Shown here one piece after another: positions 16,383 through 24,086 of a DNA stretch of 49,404 nt. Below the pieces are notes generated by a model, which had not been told where the DNA came from, searched no databases, and saw only the letters and a list, made by a program, of their open reading frames with translations. The stretch's first letter is position 1. The number at the start of each line of letters is the position of its first letter. Position numbers and translations under genes: made by a program. Location of the stretch: assembly GCA_964475545.1 (NCBI GenBank), contig CAYYXF010000002.1, forward strand, positions 1 through 49,404. Reading direction: 5' to 3'. This DNA is from DASPTR01 sp964475545 (GTDB lineage: Archaea; Thermoproteota; Bathyarchaeia; Bathyarchaeales; Bathycorpusculaceae).

Positions 16383-17294
16383 CTATTCGATTAGTTTCAT
16401 CATGGCTTCTTTTATCGTTGAGATCGATTTCGCTAGACGTTTTCGTGCCTGAGCGGTCAATTTCAGTTCCAGAATCTTCTCAACGCCTTTTCTTCCCAAG
16501 ATTACTGGAACGCCTACTGAAACGTCTGAAAACCCGTATTCACCTTCCAAGCAAGTTGAAACACCCATGACCCTATTTCTGCCCCTAAGGATGGCGTCTG
16601 TCATGATAGCGATAACAGCTGCAGGTGCATAGGTTGTTGCCCCCTTCAGTTTGATAACATCAGAGCCAGATGTTACTGTCAGTCTGACTATTCTCTGGAT
16701 TCGCTGTTTCTCAAGCAGGCGCGTTATTGGGATTCCTGACACAGAGGCATATTCAACAAGGGAAACCATGGAATCACCGTGCTCACCTATAACAAGAGCA
16801 CGAACGTCTTCTCTAGAAACGTTCAGTTCCTGTGCAATGTAAGATCTGAAACGTAATGTGTCCAGTATGCTACCCATGCCGAAAACCCTGTTTCTTTCGA
16901 AGCCCGATTGTTTGCAGGCTATGTATGTCATGATGTCAACTGGATTCGTTACGAGCATGAGTTTGCATGTGGGTGCGTATCTTACTACTTCCTTTACTAT
17001 GGATTTTACTATGCTTGCGTTCTTGTTCATAAGGTCAATTCTTGTCATTCCAGGGTTTCTGCCTAGGCCTGCGATTATGATTACCAGTTCTGAACCTTCA
17101 ATTTCGCTATAATCGTTTGTTCCTCTTATTTTTCCATCAAACTCTATGGCAGGCGCAGCCTGCATCATGTCAAGTGCCTCGCCCTTAGCCAGATTCTCTG
17201 CAATATCAACTAGAACAACGTCGCCCAACTTGTATCTCAAGATGTCGAATGCGGCTGCACTTCCGACTCTGCCTGCGCCGATTATTGAAATCAT
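16383..17294 (-). CDS. mdh: Malate dehydrogenase (LDH/MDH superfamily)
   Basis: A 303-residue NAD(P)-dependent dehydrogenase that interconverts malate and oxaloacetate. The Rossmann motif GAGRVGSAAA is at residues 6-15 and the cofactor-selecting acidic residue is in VLVDIAEN. The mobile loop GRNPGMTR carries the Arg that favours malate over lactate, VTNPVD follows, and the catalytic His lies in GEHGDS near residue 169. The length is normal. No Shine-Dalgarno sequence precedes the ATG, and a strong TATA box lies about 34 bases upstream, so the message is probably leaderless or nearly so. It is monocistronic. Confidence 0.92.
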   Translation of the reverse strand: MISIIGAGRVGSAAAFDILRYKLGDVVLVDIAENLAKGEALDMMQAAPAIEFDGKIRGTNDYSEIEGSELVIIIAGLGRNPGMTRIDLMNKNASIVKSIVKEVVRYAPTCKLMLVTNPVDIMTYIACKQSGFERNRVFGMGSILDTLRFRSYIAQELNVSREDVRALVIGEHGDSMVSLVEYASVSGIPITRLLEKQRIQRIVRLTVTSGSDVIKLKGATTYAPAAVIAIMTDAILRGRNRVMGVSTCLEGEYGFSDVSVGVPVILGRKGVEKILELKLTAQARKRLAKSISTIKEAMMKLIE

Positions 17295-17808
17295 GGTGTT
17301 TGGAAAATAAGTCGTTTTGATTTAATATAATTAGCGCATGTTCTACCTTAACATTTCTAGATATTGTTCAAAAATGTCTCTGCATTGCTTCATTAGAATA
17401 CAAGGAGACACGAAGTCCCTCTTGCTGGGATGACTCTTCATGGAAATGCGACCCGCTGAGCGCTGCTCTTCAGACTAATAAGAGGATCAGACATTCGGAA
17501 GCTCTGTATCGTACGATATCTTCACGGTCCGACGCGCCCGAACCCATTAGGCCCTCCGATCGAGCTCTTCTAGAAAAATGGATGAATGTTCTAGAACTTC
17601 GTACTAGATGTTACACAGAATATCGCTTAAATACTATGGCTTCGGTTTCAAAGGATGAGAAAGGAGAAATTCAACGCGGCGCTTCGATCGTCGTCGTTGA
17701 CTGAAAATTCGTGCCCGCTCCTGTCATGGGGGGACTGAGTTAACGGAAAGTTCTGAAATCGTTCGGCAAGATGAGTTTCGGGCCAAGCTTAAAGAAGAGT
17801 GGAAACTC
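17295..17808. other. Intergenic region between mdh and the accessory region
   Basis: It contains the mdh promoter (17322-17333) and a plus-strand TATA-like CTTAAATAC near 17626-17634. From 17701 the frame of the next gene is open without an ATG, and its last part (17740-17808) reads like protein. I see no other gene. The segment marks the step from core to accessory genes. Confidence 0.4.
17322..17333 (-). promoter_or_regulatory. TATA box of mdh
   Basis: Minus-strand TAATTATATTAA is centred 34 bases before the ATG at 17294. The start would lie about 25 bases downstream, giving a leader of only about 10 bases or less, consistent with the absence of a ribosome binding site. Confidence 0.6.
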
Positions 17809-18135
17809 ATGTGGAAAGAGCGCTATGACGATCGAGTCAAAGCTGAGGGGGTCGTCGTCCGTAACTATCCGCTTCTCTTCATGGATCGTGGCCATGTAAT
17901 CTTTGCAAGCAGAGATGCAAAGACACCCGTGTTCAGGGAAGTAATCGAGTTCTGGGCGTCTCAAGGTTTAGTTTATTCTCCTGATCCTGCTGTCGGCGGT
18001 TGGGGCAAGTTCATTCGAACCGAATTAAAGAATTTTACCCATTCAAGAACCAGAGCGTTCGCCCGCAACCAGCCCAAGTATAAGAAAGAAAAGCAGCATT
18101 TGAAGAAGGGCGGCAGAGGCTGGCTTCACATATAA
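17809..18135 (+). CDS. Uncharacterised protein with basic C-terminus
   Basis: A 108-residue protein that I do not recognise. The first 80 residues are mixed alpha/beta, with conserved-looking VVVRNYPLLFMDRGHVIFAS and FWASQGLVYSPDP. The last 30 are strongly basic and suggest nucleic-acid contact. The first ATG is at 17809, but the frame is open back to 17701 and the translated segment just upstream (SEIVRQDEFRAKLKEEW) looks genuine. The real N-terminus may therefore be longer and use a non-ATG codon, or have been lost by a frameshift. It lies directly upstream of the winged-helix gene. Confidence 0.5.
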   Translation: MWKERYDDRVKAEGVVVRNYPLLFMDRGHVIFASRDAKTPVFREVIEFWASQGLVYSPDPAVGGWGKFIRTELKNFTHSRTRAFARNQPKYKKEKQHLKKGGRGWLHI

Positions 18136-18188
18136 TGTGACATTAACCTCGTGTTTTTTGCACAAAAGACGTGTTTGGTTGAGTTTCA

Positions 18189-18542
18189 ATGGCGAAATAC
18201 AGAGACAGATTAGAGATTATAGTGGACATTCTGAACGTCGCAGGGCAAGGTGCCAAGAAAACCAAGATAATGTATGCCGCAAATCTAAGTTATCGACTTC
18301 TGGAAAAGTATTTGCACGAAACTACCAAGATGGGTTTTATTTACCACAACGGCGGCGGCTATGAGGCTACGGATAAAGGCAGAACATTTCTGGAAAAATA
18401 CGCTGACTTTTCTAGTAAATATTCAAAAATTGACAGTGAGTTCCAGAGACTGCTTTTTGAGAAAGAGTCATTAGAAAGAATATGCGAACCAATGAAGAGC
18501 AATGGTCCTAAACACGCTTCGCGAAGCCGACGGCATGGTTGA
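18189..18542 (+). CDS. Archaeal winged-helix protein (paralogue of the 33.0 kb gene)
   Basis: A 117-residue winged-helix DNA-binding protein. The layout is RDRLEIIVDIL, a recognition part around TKIMYAANLSYRLLEKYL, a wing with GGGYEATDKGRTFLEKY, and a C-terminal helix. It is similar over its whole length to the protein encoded at 33020-33373 (same YAANLSY, LLEKYL and T-KG-TFLEKY blocks). This small single-domain form is common in TACK archaea, where relatives act as transcription factors. It opens the glycan region, so control of that region is a reasonable inference. Confidence 0.78.
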   Translation: MAKYRDRLEIIVDILNVAGQGAKKTKIMYAANLSYRLLEKYLHETTKMGFIYHNGGGYEATDKGRTFLEKYADFSSKYSKIDSEFQRLLFEKESLERICEPMKSNGPKHASRSRRHG

Positions 18543-18712
18543 CCAGATCAACTCGAAGGTTGTCACAATACAACTCCTCACTTTTGCGCCGTGCTTCAGC
18601 TTGATGAAGGACTAGAAGGAGCAGTCTTCTGGTACTTGGATGGAATACCTATAGCCAAGCAAATTATGTTGCAGAAAAAATGGAGATTTGTTATAGAACT
18701 TTTCTCCTCGAC

Positions 18713-18722
18713 GGTTTAAATG
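18713..18722 (+). promoter_or_regulatory. TATA-like box of the GT2 gene
   Basis: GGTTTAAATG is centred 25 bases before the ATG at 18743, the spacing expected for a leaderless archaeal message. It is the main reason for placing the start there. Confidence 0.45.
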
Positions 18723-18742
18723 CGACCAAAAGTGGACTTAGC

Positions 18743-19474
18743 ATGTCAAGACACAAGCAACGTTTCTGTGTTGATGGGAAAATGAAGAAAAACGGGGCTT
18801 CCGATTCCGTATTAGTGATAATCGCTGCGCTAAACGAGCAGGAAGGAATCGGTCCCACATTGACCGAACTTCGAGAGTATTTAAAGAAGCCGAGGCTATT
18901 GGTCATTGATGGCAACAGTACTGATAGAACTGTTGAAGCTGCAAGCAATATTGGAGCTGAGGTTTTGTCTCAGCAAGGTTCAGGAAAAGGCCAAGCCATA
19001 GCGCAGGCAATAAGGCGTGTTGAGTCAGAAGCGAAGTATGTAGTCTTCATAGATGCAGATTACACTTATCCAGCTGAACACATCCCTGAAATGATCAGGA
19101 TTCTAGAGGAAAATCCAGATGTCGGCATGGTAAGCGGCAACAGATTCAACTATCACTTCCAGTTGGACGAAATGCGTAACGTGCTCTACACAGGCAACAG
19201 AATGCTAGCATTCGTACATAATCTATTAAATGGCGTGCAAATGCGCGACCCGCTAACTGGTCTCAGAGTTGTGCGCTCGAGAATACTGAAAGATTGGGAA
19301 CCTAGATCAAAGAGCTTTGACATAGAAGTCGAATTGAATCACCACATAGAGAGAAGAGGCTATGGCATAGTGGAAATTCCTATCCATTACAGACAACGTC
19401 TTGGAGAGAAGAAACTGCGGTTCAAACACGCATTTACCATTCTGAAAAGAATACTGCTAGAGTCCACTTATTGA
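18743..19474 (+). CDS. GT2 family glycosyltransferase (dolichol-phosphate sugar synthase-like)
   Basis: About 243 residues with a GT-A fold. It has VLVIIAALNEQEGIGPTL at the start of the fold, VIDGNSTDRT for the nucleotide site, the metal motif FIDADYTYP, and GNRF with MRDPLTGLR in the acceptor region. This resembles soluble DPM1/AglD-type enzymes that move a sugar from a nucleotide to a polyprenyl phosphate at the cytoplasmic membrane face. There is no membrane segment. The start at 18743 is chosen from the TATA spacing; the in-frame ATG at 18782 and one at 18680 are alternatives. Confidence 0.82.
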   Translation: MSRHKQRFCVDGKMKKNGASDSVLVIIAALNEQEGIGPTLTELREYLKKPRLLVIDGNSTDRTVEAASNIGAEVLSQQGSGKGQAIAQAIRRVESEAKYVVFIDADYTYPAEHIPEMIRILEENPDVGMVSGNRFNYHFQLDEMRNVLYTGNRMLAFVHNLLNGVQMRDPLTGLRVVRSRILKDWEPRSKSFDIEVELNHHIERRGYGIVEIPIHYRQRLGEKKLRFKHAFTILKRILLESTY

Positions 19475-19644
19475 TTTCAAAATGCGTGGCCTATTCCTGG
19501 AAACGCGCACACAATAATCCCAACTAGAATCTGCTGGACTTCTTTTGGTTGCGGAATTGTTTGAACTAGTTGAGTTAGGAAAAGACTCTTTTTGGCGATA
19601 GTGCAAGTCTGGAATGGCGACCGCATACAATGATGTGAGGTGGG

Positions 19645-21144
19645 ATGGCGTCAAACTCGAGCAATCCTAAACTGCTTATCCTCAATCTGCCAGATCCATC
19701 GTTCCAAATAGTCGAGAGAGAATACGCCGGAGGATTTGGCGTTTCAAGGCATACTCGGCTGGGTCGACGAAGCCCTTTGGAGAGACCTATTCTCAACCTC
19801 TTCTTGCCATACCTCGCTGCTGTTGCCGAAGAAGCAGGCTGCGAATATTCTGCTCTTGACGCGCAAGCCTTAGGACTTTCATTCAGCGAGATTCTGCAAG
19901 AGGCGAAGAAATTTGATCCAGACATCATAGTTTCCATGATTTCTCTTCCATCTCTACATGCAGACAAGAAACTCCTGAGTCGCATCAAGTCAGAACTACC
20001 TAATGCGATTACTGTCGCATGCGGAACTGTATGCAGTGTGATGCCTAAAGAGGTTCTATTGGGAAGCAATATCGATCTTGCGTCGATAGAGCATTTTCCT
20101 TATGTCAATGGCTTAAGATGTCTGCTAAAAGGTTTCTCGGAATTGACAAGAACAAGGGACTTTACGATTTTATCAGAGTTTTCGTACCTCCAAGACTCAG
20201 AAGTGAGAAAAAACCCGCAAAAAGGCGAAAGCGCAGATTTCACGAAGTACCATCCGAAATACGAAGTTTTACCATTGCAGAAATACCAACATTTCATAGA
20301 TTCTGAAGGCAACACCCACCTGTTCGTTCCGATACTTGGAAGCAGGGGTTGTCCATACAACTGTTTCTACTGTCCATACCCGTTAGGGTTTGGAAATGAA
20401 ACAGTCTTCCAGAACCCAAAAATAGTCGTCGATGAAATGGAGCATCTTTACAGCGTCGCTCACATCGAGGGCTTTCTCTTCAGGAACCAATCCTTCACTC
20501 TGAATCTGAAATGGGCTGAAAACGTCTGTAACGAAATTCTCAAAAGAGGACTAGACATCTCTTGGCTTTGCGAAGCAAGGGCAGATCAAACCTCAATAAA
20601 TCTTCTCTCGACTATGGCGAGATCAGGATGTAAGAGAATACACTACGGCGTTGAAACCGGAGATCCAACATTAATCATGAAAGCAAAATCCGGAGTTTCG
20701 CTGCAAACTTTGAGCAAAGCCTTCAGCGTGGCTAGAAAGTTCGAAATCTGGAGACAAGCGCATATCATTTTGGGGTTACCGACAGAAAATCGTCAAAGTC
20801 TAGAGAACACCCTACAATTTCTTCTGAAAGTGGACCCGGACAGCGTAGCAATCAACTTTGCCACTCCATACCCTGGAACAAAACTTTTCCATGAGGCACG
20901 GGAAAAAGGTTTGATCAATACTGATGATTGGAGCCGCTTTTCGTCCTTCGACATTGTTCTAGACTCCAGAGATCTGACAGATGACGACTTACGAGGCATG
21001 GCACGGAGAATATCCCGAGGCACGCTAATTCAGAGAATAGGGGAGCTCTTTTCAAGGACATTGACTAAACATGCATCTGCGAGTTGCAGGCTGTTAGCAA
21101 AGTACTACGTGCCTAAACTGGCAAAGGAAAGCCTAAGGCTCTAG
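19645..21144 (+). CDS. B12-binding-type radical SAM protein
   Basis: A 499-residue protein. The N-terminal 190 residues look like a cobalamin-binding Rossmann domain (YLAAVAEEAGCEYSALDAQ ... DPDIIVSMISLPS), although the His of the usual DxHxxG motif is not seen. The radical SAM domain has the cluster ligands Cys236, Cys240 and Cys243 in GCPYNCFYC and the later GVETGDPTL and ILGLPTENRQS blocks. Such enzymes perform methylations or other radical chemistry on sugars, lipids or nucleotide precursors. Here it lies among glycosyltransferases, so a glycan or lipid modification is likely. GAGGTG precedes the ATG closely. Confidence 0.82.
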   Translation: MASNSSNPKLLILNLPDPSFQIVEREYAGGFGVSRHTRLGRRSPLERPILNLFLPYLAAVAEEAGCEYSALDAQALGLSFSEILQEAKKFDPDIIVSMISLPSLHADKKLLSRIKSELPNAITVACGTVCSVMPKEVLLGSNIDLASIEHFPYVNGLRCLLKGFSELTRTRDFTILSEFSYLQDSEVRKNPQKGESADFTKYHPKYEVLPLQKYQHFIDSEGNTHLFVPILGSRGCPYNCFYCPYPLGFGNETVFQNPKIVVDEMEHLYSVAHIEGFLFRNQSFTLNLKWAENVCNEILKRGLDISWLCEARADQTSINLLSTMARSGCKRIHYGVETGDPTLIMKAKSGVSLQTLSKAFSVARKFEIWRQAHIILGLPTENRQSLENTLQFLLKVDPDSVAINFATPYPGTKLFHEAREKGLINTDDWSRFSSFDIVLDSRDLTDDDLRGMARRISRGTLIQRIGELFSRTLTKHASASCRLLAKYYVPKLAKESLRL

Positions 21145-21232
21145 CGTCTTTTCATGCTCCGCAAGTTTTGCTGGAGACAATATGGCGTCTTCGGAAGTGC
21201 GTGTGGCTATGCGTATTGGTTTGGACTAAGTC

Positions 21233-22450
21233 ATGAAAGACATGAGAATTGCGCTTCTAACCTCAGAGTTCCTTCCAAACTGGGGTGGCGTTGGAACTTA
21301 TTGTGTGGAATTGGCAAAAATGCTTTCCAACATGATCGATCTTCATGTCATTACAGTTGGACGGGAAGAGAAGGGAGAACTGCTATATTCAGAAGAAAAA
21401 ATACGCCGCCTCTTCGGTGGCAAAATAGATGTGCATTTTCTTACGATATGCCCCGTTAACGATACGTTTCTTTACAACGCCAAGATGCAATTTTCAACAT
21501 ACCGCAAGCTTCCTAGGTTGGTCAAGGAGCAAGACTTCGACTTGGTGCACACAAACTTCCCTCACATGCCTGATCTTTTGCTCAAGATCAGAGGACAATT
21601 GCCGTTTCCCTCGGTAACGACACTTCACACTACTATAACTGGTCAAAAGGAAGGTATTCTGTCTTCCAAGAATGGCTTCTTACAAATGGACTTCTCAGAA
21701 AAAAGCACCCTCCTTCTGTATGGTGGTCTCAGAGTCGCTGAAGAACTCTATCTGAGGAAGTCTGAAAACTTCGTTACCGTTTCGAATTGGATGAAGTCAC
21801 AGATCCGACAGAAATGGCCATTCATGGCAAACACTCGCGTAATACACAATGGAGTGGATACTGAAAGATTCCCACCCAAAGTCAGAGAGGGTTTTCTCAG
21901 CGAAATCCCTGATCCAATAGTCTTGTTCTCTTCTAGGCTCACGGTGGCAAAGGGACTAGATACGCTTATCCATGCAATTCCAAAAGTCTTGAAAGAGAAC
22001 AAAGCTCATTTCGTTCTTACTGGAGCAGGACAGACAAGACCGTGGATTAACCTGTTAGACAAGCTAAAGATACCTAGAAGTTGCTATACGTTTCTCGGAT
22101 ACGTGGATTATCAGCTTCTGCCTTCGCTTTATGCCGAATCAGACGTTTTTGTGGCACCTTCACTGTATGAAAATCTGCCAATAAGAATACTTGAAGCAAT
22201 GGCATGTGAGTGCCCAGTGGTCGCATCAAACATATGCGCTGTTCCCGAGGCAATTGAAGACGGCGAAAACGGAATTCTTGTTAACCCCAACGATGCCGAT
22301 GGGCTCTCCAAGGCCATTTCGACATTGCTTGAGGATAAAGACTACAGAACAAAACTTGGAAGGAATGCAAGGCGTACCGTTCTCGAAAACTTTTCGCTCA
22401 AAACGCTTACCAAAGAAGTGGTTGCCACCTACGAGGAGGTCTGTGCATAG
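21233..22450 (+). CDS. GT4 family glycosyltransferase
   Basis: A 405-residue GT-B glycosyltransferase. The N-terminal domain begins RIALLTSEFLPNWGGVGTY and contains HTNFPHMPD. The C-terminal nucleotide-sugar domain has VIHNGVDTERF, LFSSRLTVAKGLDTLI and the EX7E-like block ILEAMACECPVVASN with PEAIEDGENGILV. It would transfer a sugar from an NDP-sugar, with retention of configuration, to a membrane-linked or soluble acceptor. A second ATG nine bases in (21242) is an equally good start. It is followed after one base by the polytopic membrane gene. Confidence 0.88.
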   Translation: MKDMRIALLTSEFLPNWGGVGTYCVELAKMLSNMIDLHVITVGREEKGELLYSEEKIRRLFGGKIDVHFLTICPVNDTFLYNAKMQFSTYRKLPRLVKEQDFDLVHTNFPHMPDLLLKIRGQLPFPSVTTLHTTITGQKEGILSSKNGFLQMDFSEKSTLLLYGGLRVAEELYLRKSENFVTVSNWMKSQIRQKWPFMANTRVIHNGVDTERFPPKVREGFLSEIPDPIVLFSSRLTVAKGLDTLIHAIPKVLKENKAHFVLTGAGQTRPWINLLDKLKIPRSCYTFLGYVDYQLLPSLYAESDVFVAPSLYENLPIRILEAMACECPVVASNICAVPEAIEDGENGILVNPNDADGLSKAISTLLEDKDYRTKLGRNARRTVLENFSLKTLTKEVVATYEEVCA

Positions 22451-22451
22451 T

Positions 22452-24068
22452 ATGCGCGGAATCAGACTGGCATTGTGGCTGGCGATGATTGTTGTCCTTG
22501 CAGGATATTACATGTGTGGTCTTGCTCTGCAACGTGGCATTGCGGTTCCGTCTCTAGTTTATTGGTTCTTTTTCTTGGCGATTCCAAGTCTCGCTCTTCT
22601 TCTGGTTTCCAAGAGTGAAAGCCGCAACGTGGCGCTACTGTTGATGGTTGCGGCCGCAGTATATTCTATGTATTTCCTACAGAGCCATACGCTGTATTCT
22701 CCCGGAAGAGACACCCAATTCGAATTGCAGAATGTCGTTTTGATCCGCGACACAGGAAGATGGGTGGCAGGGATGGGAACTTCGATGGCTGCCGAACATA
22801 GTGTCCATCCTGCGATGCACATACTCTTAGCCGCGTTTTCTGAAACGACAGCTATTCCACTCTCGCAAGTCATGTTTATCATTCCATGGCTGAAGGGAAT
22901 AGGAGTGGCCTTGTTCTTCTATCTGCTTGCACGCACTTTTCTATCGAATAATAGGGCCGCCTTTCTCGCCTCCATTGTCTACTTAGGATGTTTCAGCCCT
23001 TTGCTTGAGCCGCACCGCGAGGCCTATGCCATTGTTCTTTTCATGGGTGGTCTGTGGCTAATTACAAGCAGAAAAAGGGGACCAGAATTCAAAGTTCTTT
23101 TTCTTCTGTTGGTTTCTGCACTTGCCATGTCTCATCACTTCACAGCTTACATTTTTGTTATCATAAGTCTAGCATTGTATTTAGTTGCCGAGTCAAGAAA
23201 CTGGATTTTACGACCATACTATCCCATAGTGGCCGTGTTTGCTTGGATCAATTTTGCATCCTTAAGCGTGGCTCTGGGATACTCTGAGAAATTCTTGAAT
23301 GCTGTTGACATGGTGTTAACGTTAACATTCCCTAGCGTACCAACAATGGCGGCAGCATCCTACTTCTATGAACCGTTCGAACTGATCATAATGTTTGCTG
23401 GGCCTTTGCTTGTCGGTTTGCTCGCATTGAAACCCTTTCTATCGCTGTTGCGTTCAAAGCGAAGATCGAGTCTGTTTACCTTGACTCTAGTCTTGGGCAT
23501 CCTGTTGGTAATCGCTCTTGCATTCTACTGGACAGGCACGTACTCGAACGCCGCTTACCGAATCTGGGGGTTCGCCTACATCCCATTATCCATCCTTGCA
23601 GCGGGTTTTGTCTGGCAGAGTCGAGCAAGAACAACTGTTAAGCTGTCCATATCTATCCTAGTTGTAGCTCTTTTGTTTGCCTCCATGAATCTGTCGTCTC
23701 TCTCCGGAATCAAAAAGTGGTATGTACCTCGAGGATACATGGAATCATATGTAGTGTCAGATTCCATGGTTAACACGGGTCTTTGGTCCAAGGAATATGC
23801 TAATGGCTCTTTTTTTGGGGACGACTTGGCATTTAGCATGATTGGCTCTTGGGGGCTTAAGCAGATGGACAGCTATAACTATTCAAGATGGTATCAGACG
23901 AAGAACAACGAGATTCTGAAAGACTATGACTTCCTTGCATTCTCGCCGTTGGATAGGGTCACCTACAGCGACACATTCAGAACGCTAACAGATCCTCTTG
24001 CGCTCTTGCCCATGAATCTTAGCATTATCTACTCAAGTGGGGACTTCGTGATTTACACTAACAGATGA
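22452..24068 (+). CDS. Polytopic membrane protein, possible GT-C type transferase
   Basis: A 538-residue integral membrane protein with roughly 11-12 hydrophobic segments followed by a C-terminal extracellular domain of about 130 residues with NxS/T sequons. An early loop carries SPGRDTQFELQN and a later one HPAMH, and a His pair in SHHF sits in a membrane segment. The acidic residue in the first large loop is a feature of GT-C enzymes, but I cannot assign a family firmly. The frame is open far upstream; I chose the ATG at 22452, which follows GAGGAGGT and lies one base after the stop of the preceding glycosyltransferase. Confidence 0.65.
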   Translation: MRGIRLALWLAMIVVLAGYYMCGLALQRGIAVPSLVYWFFFLAIPSLALLLVSKSESRNVALLLMVAAAVYSMYFLQSHTLYSPGRDTQFELQNVVLIRDTGRWVAGMGTSMAAEHSVHPAMHILLAAFSETTAIPLSQVMFIIPWLKGIGVALFFYLLARTFLSNNRAAFLASIVYLGCFSPLLEPHREAYAIVLFMGGLWLITSRKRGPEFKVLFLLLVSALAMSHHFTAYIFVIISLALYLVAESRNWILRPYYPIVAVFAWINFASLSVALGYSEKFLNAVDMVLTLTFPSVPTMAAASYFYEPFELIIMFAGPLLVGLLALKPFLSLLRSKRRSSLFTLTLVLGILLVIALAFYWTGTYSNAAYRIWGFAYIPLSILAAGFVWQSRARTTVKLSISILVVALLFASMNLSSLSGIKKWYVPRGYMESYVVSDSMVNTGLWSKEYANGSFFGDDLAFSMIGSWGLKQMDSYNYSRWYQTKNNEILKDYDFLAFSPLDRVTYSDTFRTLTDPLALLPMNLSIIYSSGDFVIYTNR

Positions 24069-24086
24069 GTTTGGTGCGTTAGAAGC

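Noticed and set aside
17740..17964. 74-residue minus-strand frame opposite the 17.8 kb gene
   Set aside because: The plus-strand frame has better composition and agrees in direction with the following gene.
19575..20069. 164-residue minus-strand frame opposite the radical SAM gene
   Set aside because: Antisense to a well-supported gene, with no domain seen.
22191..22451. Upstream extension of the polytopic membrane protein frame
   Set aside because: Lies in a different frame within the conserved C-terminus of the GT4 gene; the ATG at 22452 has a proper ribosome binding site.
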